From: Siphonodentalium dalli
Taxonomy: Eukaryota; Mollusca; Scaphopoda; Gadilida; Siphonodentaliidae
DNA length: 64,000 nucleotides
Assembly: GCA_032622095.1 (NCBI GenBank)
Contig: CP136065.1
Span: forward strand, 246,943,474 to 247,007,473
Direction: 5' to 3'
Each line of letters opens with the position of its first letter. Position 1 is the first letter of the stretch. The position numbers were made by a program, and so were the translations under genes. Below the pieces are notes generated by a model. That model worked only from the letters and a program-made list of their open reading frames with translations. It did not search any database and was not told where the DNA came from. Of this stretch, positions 13,223 to 21,840 are shown piece after piece.

Positions 13223-13791
13223 CTGGTCAAAATCCCAGAACATACTTGGTCAATTTCAAATTTTCCCCTAAATTGTCAGGAGTTATGGCCCTTATTTTTT
13301 GCACCATTTTTTTGGTTTTTGGTTTCTGGGCGATTAGTTTTGGGTCTTTAGTCAATGAGGCCATGCAGAATGAGGTCCCCACATATCAAGGCACTAAATA
13401 ATCGGTGACTCGAAAATTAAATGGGCCTTTAAATCTCGTTATTTGAGTTAAATTAATTGAAATTAAAATAAAGTCAAATTCAATCTATTTTTTCATGCAC
13501 TTGTTGATAATAGTTGTTTTACAGACTTTGATGTTAATTCGCATGAACCCACTTTGAAGGCCTTGAGTCCCTTTAACATGTTTCTAAGCTTTGGTAGAAG
13601 ATAAATCAACGAGAGTATAATGCAGCTCATCAATGAATAGAATCATAACTGTGGGGACTCACAATCAAAAACGATTCCATCCGTAAGAATGAATAGAGAT
13701 TTGAAATTCAATTTGATTAATCACGAGGCCCTACTCTTCTGCCATGGAGATAAGAAAGGTATCACTAATCTTCTGTTGTTTTTTTCTCCAG

Positions 13792-13946
13792 TTCTTTGAC
13801 TGCAGTTCTGCAGAAAGTTTCCAGAATTACGAACATTTCTCACCATCCACCCCCATTCATGAGATGAGGTCTGTTTGTCCGAACCAAAGGAATAACAGGA
13901 TACCTGGCAGCATGCTATGGATAGCGTATGGGAGCAGTGCCAACAC
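13792..13946 (+). CDS. gene L exon 3 (phase 0-2)
   Basis: The acceptor is tttttttctccag|TTC and the donor CCAACAC|gtgagt, giving 51 codons plus two bases. It encodes FFDCSSAESFQNYEHF... and ends GSMLWIAYGSSANT, where the propeller-like part begins. The phase fits exon 2 upstream and the exon at 16513 downstream. An upstream ATG at 13744 in frame would give MEIRK followed by a hydrophobic run, resembling a signal peptide (see findings). I prefer the spliced reading because phase and acceptor are both good. Confidence 0.75.
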
Positions 13947-14221
13947 GTGAGTGCTTCATCAAAATAGATAGATACAGTAGATACTTTATTGGAAAAATGC
14001 TTCATGTTCAAGATGATTTGGCAGTACACAAATTTGTGATATAATGGTGCTAATATCCAGAAATGATACATAGTAATGCTCAGTCATAAAGCATTTGCCT
14101 GGAATGGACATTGCCACGGTCTCGAATATCTTCCTGCCCATCACAACTACCATCTAGATATAACTATGACCTTTGTAGCAAGCACATGACATTACTCCAA
14201 TGCATACATGTAGTACTAATT

Positions 14222-14780
14222 ATTAGCTCAACTTGAAGTCAAGTTTGAGCTTTTGTGGGTTGGTGTACATCTGTGTGTCCATCTGTCCACAATTTCCTTT
14301 GGCACACCATACAGGCAACTTCCCTTATCCGATCATCACCTTCAGATGGAAGCCATTGATTTTTTCCAAAATTCATAAAAAAACATGGCCCCCTTCAGTC
14401 ATCTTGGATTTAAAATTTGTTTCCACCGGCACACCCTGCAGCCTGCATTTATTGGAGAAATCTTTTGAAATTTTACAGGCATATTTTAGGATCACCTCTA
14501 GAGGGGAGCTATCAAATTTGAAATATTTTCGATAAAAAAAAAAACGTGGCCGTCAGCAATCATCTTGGATGACTAAAATCTTTGGCACACCATACAGGCC
14601 ACATTCCTCATCTGATCATCACCAAACTTCATATGGATCTTCAGCCATCTTTGTTTCAAATTTGAACCCGTTGGCATGCCCTGCCACCAGAATTTATCAG
14701 AGAAATGTTTTGAAAAATGACAGGCATGTTTATGATCCCCTCTTATGCATGTTAGTGGGTTGCTGTTATTCATAAGATAT
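14222..14780. repeat. Dispersed intronic repeat with internal duplication
   Basis: It starts with an inverted repeat (agctcaacttgaagt / caagtttgagct). It contains a doubled segment 'ctttggcacaccatacaggc' (about 14298 and 14580) with following 'ccgatcatcacc' / 'ctgatcatcacc'. No coding potential is seen. Class unknown. Confidence 0.5.
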
Positions 14781-15648
14781 GTGAATTTGTCCTCACTGGC
14801 TAAATGAATTAATCAGTGCACTATAATAACCACGGTTGGCCGATTTAAATAAATGATTTTTTTTCCCCAAAAATTCATTAATTTAAATAAAAAAAATTGA
14901 AATAATGGTAAAAAGTCAAGAAATGCAATAGGTTTTTGTAAACTATAACATGAGTATGATTAAACAATATACAAAATTGGACAAGAGATATGAAATTGTA
15001 CAGTCATTGTCAACCCTATTGAAACTACATGAATGCTGCATGGTACGTTGATTACTGCTCCAGCAACGGCCTGGTCAGCTTGACATTGTTAGCATTATTT
15101 GTAACTTCACTTAAATTCAGCACATCTCATTACACTGTTTAATTTCATTTCCTTTTCTGATTGCCATACATGTAAATACTAACCGAGTAACTCTACCATA
15201 TACTCTGCCATCTAAACTACTCTAGTTGTCTAATGTCTATACTCGGTATACCGGTATGGTGTGATTATGTCCTCAAATCACCTAAGAGTAAACGCGATTG
15301 ATAATAATAAATTTTCAGCTAAAATTTACTGTTTAAGCATAGGTCTACCTATCCATATATCACAACATTTGAACTTACATGGACATAATTAAAGTACATG
15401 GTCGCTATATCTGTACTGCCATGATATTTGAGTTTGATAGGTATACAATAAATAATAATATAATAATAGAATTATGATTAGTCCAGCATTGGATATAATA
15501 GACTACACGTTTTAGAACCTTCATTTATCAAAGACATTGCACAATTACATGTTTTCATAACTGTTAGAAAAAAAATTTAAAAAATCGATTTAAATTAAAA
15601 ATAATCTTATTTAAATCAAATAAATGGATTTTTTTTATATATTTAAAA

Positions 15649-16275
15649 CAAGAGGTGTGCACTCGAGTGCTAGCATACCCCCACTGTGGCAAATTCAACC
15701 CGCATTATCCGTGAACTCAACCAAAAAGATTTTTAACTTTAAAGAAAAATTCGGACTAATAATATCAATATGGTGTCACAAGAAGCTTGTACAGAAAAAA
15801 TTATTCAAATCGGTTCATATTTGTTAAAGTTATTAAGTCAGACAGAATTTTCTAAGTCAAAATAAGTCGAAAATGAGGTGTAATATTACGAAAAACAGTC
15901 TGAGCCAATCCCTAGCCGCATCATGTAGAGAGGGTATTGTGAGAAGCATGTATACCAAAAATTATTGAAATCGGTTCATATTTGTTAAAGTTATTAAGTC
16001 GGACAGAATTTTCTAAGTCAAAATAAGTCGAAAAAGAGGCGTAACTTTAAAATAAAAAGTCGGACCGAACCGCAATTAGCATCATGCGGAGAGACCGTCC
16101 TAAGGAGATTGCATACAAAAAATTATTGAAATCGGTTCATAGTTGTTCGAGTTATGAGGTCGGACGGACGGACCGACGGACGGACGGACGGACGAACGGA
16201 AGGAGAAAACGTGACGGACGGACGGACGCAGTCAATCCAGTATACCCCCCATTTTCTTCGAAAGTGGGGGTATAA
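15649..16275. mobile_element. Interspersed repeat present only in the left arm
   Basis: It begins acaagaggtgtgcactcgag. It has three degenerate internal units (aaattattgaaatcggttca), a ggacggacgg tract, and ends cttcgaaagtgggggtata. The right arm reads straight through (atttaaaaataaaatc in the left sense), which gives the element's limits almost to the base. No long target duplication is evident. Confidence 0.75.
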
Positions 16276-16512
16276 ATAAAATCACCAACCCTGCTTATAA
16301 CAGAGTAAAGGTTGATTCTCTTTTGTATATAAACTGCAGTGTAATATGTTGAGAAATTTCAATTACAGTTGGAAATAACGATTTTGAAAATTGTACAGAA
16401 AATGAGCTTCAAGCATTATTGAATTTCTCTTCAAACTTTCTTGTTATTCCTTCAGAACATAAATCTTTAAAGCACCATTAACCCTCCTCTTATGTTTTTT
16501 TATTAATTTCAG

Positions 16513-16653
16513 AAATAAAGTCTGTGTGTACGATCATAAGGGGAAGGAATTGTTAAATGTGGGTGCGTTGTCACAGAACAACAGTGAACCTCCTATTACA
16601 ACACCCTATATACTGGGAAACCGGATGTTCGGCATACATACAGGCAAAACAAG
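16513..16653 (+). CDS. gene L exon 4 (phase 2-2), left copy
   Basis: The acceptor is ttaatttcag|AAATAAAG and the donor AAAACAAG|gtataa; 141 bp. It encodes NKVCVYDHKGKELLNVG... and ends NRMFGIHTGKTR. Alternating hydrophobic residues and a D-H-K-G turn look like propeller blades. The right-arm partner is 62790-62930, of identical length. Confidence 0.85.
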
Positions 16654-16894
16654 GTATAATTAAGATTTACTCCATGCTGTCCATGTGTCAGATTTGAAGG
16701 GTTGAGAAATGTTATCTGTGATGATGTCACATGTGACAAGACTCCCAACGCTACACCCTGTGTCCTGGGTGAAATGATGTCGGTGCGTTATGATGGATCA
16801 ATATTTAACTGTTTACACACATACGTTGCATTGTACAGAGCTTCGTAGCTGATTAGTTTGATACTGGAATATATAGAGGATCTTCAACGAGTCC

Positions 16895-17605
16895 CCAGTT
16901 TATAGCGGAATTTACGAAACAAGTCCAGACCTAATTTACTTGACAAGTTTTGTAAATTCCACTATAAATTGGGGACGATGTGTAGATTCTATTTATTACA
17001 TGATCCAAAACCTTGATAAACATTCATAAATCAACAAATGGGATGTGAAACATACATCGGCTTCTTTTAGGCCTGCGATGACATTTCACATAACTATGCC
17101 TTATTTGCCCGCGTGAAGAAATAGTCCCAGACAAATAAAGACTCTTTGACATATTTAATGGCATATATTTAATGAAATAACTTTTCAAATTCTTTATTCA
17201 TTGGAGTTTGTCGGAAAATATTCGAAGCCATATTATTTTGAGCTGTAGCATACGGAATGTAAACAGACAACAAACCGGAAGTCAAAGGTCACCTGGCACT
17301 ATTTCCTGTTATGCTACAAATGTTTTCCAACAAACTCTAATGAATAAAGAATTTGAAAAGTTATTTCATTAAATATACGCCATTAAATATGTCAAAGAGT
17401 CTTTATTTGTCTGGGACTATTTCTTCACACGGGCAAATAATGCATAGTTATGTGAAATGACATCGCAGGCCTAAAAGAAGTCGATGTTAGTTTCGCGTCC
17501 CATTTATTGATTAAGAATGTTTATCAAGGTTTTGGATCATGTAATAAATAGAATCTACCCCTCGTCCCCAATTTATAGCGGAATTTACAAAACTTGTCAT
17601 GCAAT
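16895..17605. mobile_element. Large foldback element, arms about 300 bp
   Basis: Outer ends are inverted copies (ggggacgatgtgtagattct against agaatctacccctcgtcccc), and the match continues inward through 'ccaaaaccttgataaacatt', 'aggcctgcgatgacatttca' and 'tttgaaaagttatttcatta' on opposite strands. The centre is near 17250. Smaller inverted pieces of the end (gtttatagcggaatttac) flank it. The right-arm counterpart (about 62050-62545) has lost much of one arm. Confidence 0.8.
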
Positions 17606-17722
17606 AAATACAATATTGGAAACCACTCTTTTCTGTAATAAATTAATTCTACGTTTATGCCAAACCTGTCAAATCCCACCATCTCACATTGTGCTCAAAA
17701 TAGAATCTCTCCAATGGGTGTG

Positions 17723-18127
17723 TTAACCCTTTCAGTGCCAGGTCCGATTTTTGTATCAACCCATATACCCTGCGCCAATGCATTCTCTTATATATGCGAG
17801 TCGACCATAGGTCGCCTCGCATATATAAGAGAATGCATTGGCCTAACAATTTTTCATCATTTGTTATTATTTTTTACAATTTTGATAAATTTTTCTTGTA
17901 TTCTTTAACAGACTTATTTTGTAGGTTTAGTGCCAGGGAATCTTACGTTTTTCATGGGCATCAAAATTATTACTATGAATACTTGGTGATAGTTTTGAGT
18001 TATAACATCCCGCTAAGGTTTTATCCAGTTTGTTTTTAAATTCGCTATAGCATACCCAAAAAAGGGCCGATTTTACAGACCGTAAATTAGGGCCGATGAG
18101 ATCGGCCCCTGGCACTGAAAGGGTTAA
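17723..18127. mobile_element. TTAA-flanked MITE, CCCTTTCAGTGCCAGG termini
   Basis: TTAA at 17723-17726 and 18124-18127 encloses a 397-bp element with ends CCCTTTCAGTGCCAGG and CCTGGCACTGAAAGGG. A TTAA target and a CCC terminus are what piggyBac-type elements show. Inside is a near-perfect hairpin (ccaatgcattctcttatata ... tatataagagaatgcattgg) shared with the CCCTTTACCC family. In the right arm one TTAA near 61572 is empty, and only a half copy survives at about 61950-62038. Confidence 0.82.
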
Positions 18128-18139
18128 CACAACGGATGC

Positions 18140-18520
18140 CAAGCCTGAGAATTAGTGTGCCTATCATTTGCAAAATGAGGTCCCCAGAGGGTGAATTTAG
18201 TGACGCTATCCTGCATAGCGGGCTAGCTTAACTAAATTCACCCTCTGGGGACCTCATTCTGCTTAGGTCTCATCTTCTCTGGATTGTTTCTTTATTATAA
18301 AATTTCTATAGAAACTTCTTCACATAGATTCTATTTCTTTTTTAGTTTAGTTTCTCTATATCCCCAAATTGGCAGACGACACATTGCATAATCAAGGTTC
18401 ACAATGGATGTACATCACAATATTCACCATTTGGGAACTTCTATCTGAGTCTATTTCTCCCATAGCAGATGAGGCCATGCAGAATGAGGTCCCCAGAGGG
18501 TGAATTTGGTGAATTAGAAA
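18140..18520. mobile_element. hairpin MITE complex (CAAGCCTGAG family)
   Basis: One hairpin (cagagggtgaatttagtgac / gaccccaga stem) at 18175-18263 is followed by a spacer that recurs in this family (ctatatccccaaattggcag, cacaatattcaccatttggg). Half of a second hairpin at 18480-18513 ends abruptly. The right-arm partner lies at 61165-61555. Confidence 0.65.
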
Positions 18521-18703
18521 ATTCATGACAAAATGAGAATTTTTTTACAAAGTAGAATTGTTTTCTTGTTATTCTATTTGCACCCAAGATTTATTTTTGG
18601 AGAATAGTATTAATTTTATCTGCATTTTGTTCTGCCAGAATTGGAACACAAAAATGTTAATGCTAAGTAAGCACATAACATAACTTTAATTCTGAATTTG
18701 CAG

Positions 18704-18877
18704 AGTTTTGGTTTCTAATGGTGAGAGTGGAGGTGATGTTGATGAGATCGGTGAGTTTCCAAAGATAGAGGGGATAAATATCGTCGGAAATCTAGTCTTA
18801 CTTCACACCAAAGATGGCATCAGTTTTCTGGATCCAGATACAATGCTGCCAGGTTTAATACTGTTGGACGAGAGATG
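18704..18877 (+). CDS. gene L exon 5 (phase 2-2), left copy
   Basis: The acceptor is gaatttgcag|AGTTTTGG and the donor GAGATG|gtgagt; 174 bp. It encodes RVLVSNGESGGDVDEIG... KDGISFLDPDTMLPGLILL, again strand-turn-strand in character. Against the right copy (60827-61000) the length is the same and changes are conservative (NGESGG against NGDSAP), as expected if both arms stayed under coding constraint. Confidence 0.87.
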
Positions 18878-19024
18878 GTGAGTTAACTCTAAAAGATTGA
18901 GTCACCCACTTTAGTACTGTTGGGACTAGAGATGGTGAGTTAACCAGAAAAGATCGAGTTAACCACTTTAATACTGTCATATTAGAAATTAGCATGTCCA
19001 TTTAGTACTCTTAAATGAGAAGTA

Positions 19025-19510
19025 ATCAGTTAACCTTGCCAATGTTGATACTTGTATATTACTCAATAATGATCGAACCTGCCTATTTAGCTTTCCATTC
19101 CTGTCACTCTATCGCGATTTAATCTATTTATTCAATTCCCAAGTCCAGTAAATAATGATTGAACCTGTTGATTTAACTTTCTATAATGATTGAACCTGTC
19201 TGTTCAATTCACTATACCTGTCAATCTTTTTATTGAATCTGCCAATGTGGAGATACATTCCTGTCAATCTATGATTGAACTTGTCTGTTTAATTCATGAT
19301 AGCTGTCAATAATGATTCAACATGCCAATTTTGCTTTCCTTTCCTCTCAATCTGTAATTATTGAACCTGTCTATTCAATACACTACCTGTCAATAATGAT
19401 TTAACCTGTCTGTTTAATTCATTATAGCAGTCAATAATGATTGAAATTACTTTAGCTTTCTGTTCCTGTCAATCTATTATTGAACCTGTCAGTTTAATTC
19501 AATAATGATT
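19025..19510. repeat. Degenerate tandem repeat in an intron
   Basis: Imperfect units of about 40-60 bp built on 'tcaataatgattgaacctgt' and 'ctgtttaattcattatagct' recur about ten times. The same array is present, inverted, at 60195-60650. Confidence 0.7.
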
Positions 19511-19530
19511 TATTTATCCCGTTGTTTTAG

Positions 19531-19686
19531 CTCACCGTACCTGGCAATCAATGATGACTCCTCCTGTCTGCAGGGAAACTATGAGAAAGTTAAAGTGTTG
19601 GAGGAGAAGAAAGTAAAGAATGTGATTCAGGCGGTGATCAGCTTTGACAACCTTGTCTGTGTCGTCCACTTCCAGGACGAAACAAG
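19531..19686 (+). CDS. gene L exon 6 (phase 2-2), left copy
   Basis: The acceptor is gttgttttag|CTCACC and the donor GAAACAAG|gtaggt; 156 bp. It encodes SPYLAINDDSSCLQGNYEK..., then VIQAVISFDNLVCVVHFQDE. The end of the exon again reads as a propeller strand pair. The right partner is 60019-60174, of equal length. Confidence 0.87.
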
Positions 19687-19734
19687 GTAGGTCAAATCTT
19701 ATACATATTTGCGATTGTCTGTTTGCAATAGAAA

Positions 19735-20043
19735 TTAACCCTTTACCCAACAGAACGGCCCTGTGCCAATGCATTCTCTTATATATGCGAGTCGACCATA
19801 GGTCGCCTCACATATATAAGAGAATGCATTGGCTTAACACATATTAAAAATGATAAAATTGTCAAAGAATGTAGAAAAATATGCATTGGCACAGGGCATA
19901 ACTGTAACCATCACAATGTGGTCAATGAACCGGTTCCAATGATATCCATATTTGTATGGTGTTAGTGAGACAGACCGAAGATATTTTAGGCTGTTGAAGC
20001 TTTATTTGGGCGTTTTTGGCCGTTTTGTTGGGTAAAGGGTTAA
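19735..20043. mobile_element. TTAA-flanked MITE, CCCTTTACCCAACAGAACGG termini, left copy
   Basis: TTAA at 19735 and 20040 bounds a 301-bp element with 20-odd bp terminal inverted repeats. It carries one full internal hairpin (gccaatgcattctcttatat and its complement) and the remains of a second ('tatgcattggcacagggc'). The right-arm copy at 59507-59970 keeps both hairpins. Confidence 0.85.
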
Positions 20044-20179
20044 ATGAGGACCTTGTAGGGGGTTCCAAAGAGATCTAACACAGGTAACTTTTGTCGATAA
20101 AGATAATGGTGCAAAATAAAATATTCTAAAGTGGTGCTGTCGGAGTCAGAGATAAAAAACGGGAGAGGCACCAACAAAT

Positions 20180-20655
20180 TTGATGAAATTTGTTTGTTGC
20201 CCATTCCCACCAAACTGATATTGAATCATCGCAATGTTCTACTAGATAATCTTGTGGTATAGATTCCAGCTAACTTATATAGAATCCGACATCACCCATG
20301 ATATAGGGTCTCTAATTTTGTGGTGAAAATATATCGTTTGGTGCCGTCCATGTCATTGGGGGTCGGGAAGGGCAAAATATTGATAAAAACTTATTTGTCA
20401 TCGATTTCCACCTAACTTATATATAATCCGACATCACCCATGATATAGGGTCTCTAATTTTGTGATGAAAATATATTGTTTGGTGCCGTCCATGTCAATG
20501 GGGGTAGGGAAGGGCAAAATATTGATAAAAACTTATTTGTCACCGATTTCCACCTAACTTATATATAATCCGACATCACCCATGATATATGGTCTCTAAT
20601 TGTGTGATGTAAATATATCGTTTGGTGCCGTCCATGTCAGGGATGGGGTTTGAGA
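20180..20655. repeat. ~142-bp tandem repeat, about 3.5 units
   Basis: Units carry 'aatccgacatcacccatgat', 'gggtctctaattttgtgatg' and 'gtttggtgccgtccatgtca' at about 20286, 20428 and 20570. Present inverted at about 58920-59330. Confidence 0.85.
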
Positions 20656-20689
20656 AGGGGCAAAAAATTTATAAAACATTTATGGAGGC

Positions 20690-20945
20690 CCAGACTCAGT
20701 ATATGTTCATTGCTTCAAATGTGCTGCTTCAGTGAGCGTGAACAACTTCTCATTTCTTATCAACATGGCCATGTATCGTTAATAATGACACACCAATATC
20801 AAGCATGGTATGAAAATCCGTCCCGATTTTTGCCATGACGAGGTTCAAACTCGCGTCAACCTCGTCTAGCCCAGACTGCGATGATCTTATCCATGACCTA
20901 ACCACCTTGGCTATGGGGACATCCTTGAAAAGGAAGCCCTTTCAA
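20690..20945 (-). mobile_element. tRNA-derived SINE, left copy 1
   Basis: On the minus strand, tagccaaggtggttaggtca resembles a pol III A box and gagtttgaacctc a B box. A body shared with the next SINE follows (cgatacatggccat, 'gcttcaaatgtgctg'). It is one of three tRNA-like heads in this stretch; the others have B boxes at about 21350 (ggttcgaactcg) and 21595 (agttcgaagcc). The head is not a functional tRNA gene because the cloverleaf cannot close. Confidence 0.55.
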
Positions 20946-21024
20946 ACAACACAATGCACTTCCTCTGAAATTGTATCAGTGACCATATGATTACAGGTAC
21001 TGGCATATATATATCATATCTATG

Positions 21025-21385
21025 TAGGCATGGACTCATGAGTGTTTTTATTGCTTCATTAAGCATGAACCAAGCCTTGAAATAGGGTGTCTGTCATTTG
21101 CAGAATGAGGTCCCCAAAGGGTGAATTTGGTGATGCTAGTCCGCTATGCGGGGTAGCATCACTAAATTCACCCTCTGGGGACCCCATTCTGCAAATGACA
21201 GACACCCTATTTCAAGGCTTGGCATGAACAAATTCTCATATCTTTTCGAAATGGCCATGTATCGATCAGAATGTCACACCGAGATGTCCCCCAACTCAGA
21301 TCAAGCTTGAAAATCAGTCCAACAATTTGCCCATGTCAGGGTTCGAACTCGCACCAACCAGTGAGGTTGATAATTGATAAATTAA
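21025..21385 (-). mobile_element. tRNA-derived SINE, left copy 2, split by a MITE
   Basis: Its body parallels copy 1 (ggccatgtatcgatcagaat; 'attgcttcattaagcatgaa'), with a B-box-like gttcgaaccct on the minus strand. The MITE at 21071-21221 sits inside it, flanked by gcatgaac on both sides. Confidence 0.5.
21071..21221. mobile_element. hAT-like hairpin MITE, single-hairpin form
   Basis: It is a 151-bp near-perfect palindrome with ends CAAGCCTTGAAATAGGGTGT and its complement. An exact 8-bp duplication, gcatgaac, flanks it at 21063-21070 and 21222-21229. Eight-base duplications are the hAT signature. At the identical site in the right arm (58248-58501) the element is 254 bp with two internal hairpins. 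Confidence 0.9.
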
Positions 21386-21840
21386 TAAAATTAATTTATT
21401 GCCGATTTCCGTAAACTTATAAATAGACATGTCATTTATATAAGAAACCTAATTGTACATGTTAAATGTACTGGAATTAGGACACCAATCGGGTCAGTAA
21501 TAGTGATCAGAGCATCAAAATTGATCAACTATTTATTCCGACGATTTTCCTCCAGACTTTTTCCTACAGATTTATAGAGGAACGGACTCAGTTCGAAGCC
21601 ACACTGACCTTGTTTAGCACTGACTGAAATGATTTTATCCATGACCTAACCACCTCGGCTATGGGAACATCCTTAAAAAGGAAGCTCTTTCACTGAGAGT
21701 TGGGAAGCATATCAGTCTGAACATGGGTTAGAATATTAACACAAAATCCACCATTATATTGGACTCTTTAACGCAGGCTACACTGGGCAACCCTGATTGT
21801 TTCAGTAATGTAAGTCATGTGACCAATGGCTGTTTTTGTT

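Noticed and set aside
20830-20945. tRNA gene
   Set aside because: A- and B-box-like motifs are present but no closed acceptor or anticodon stem; the body is shared with a second copy, so it is a SINE head.
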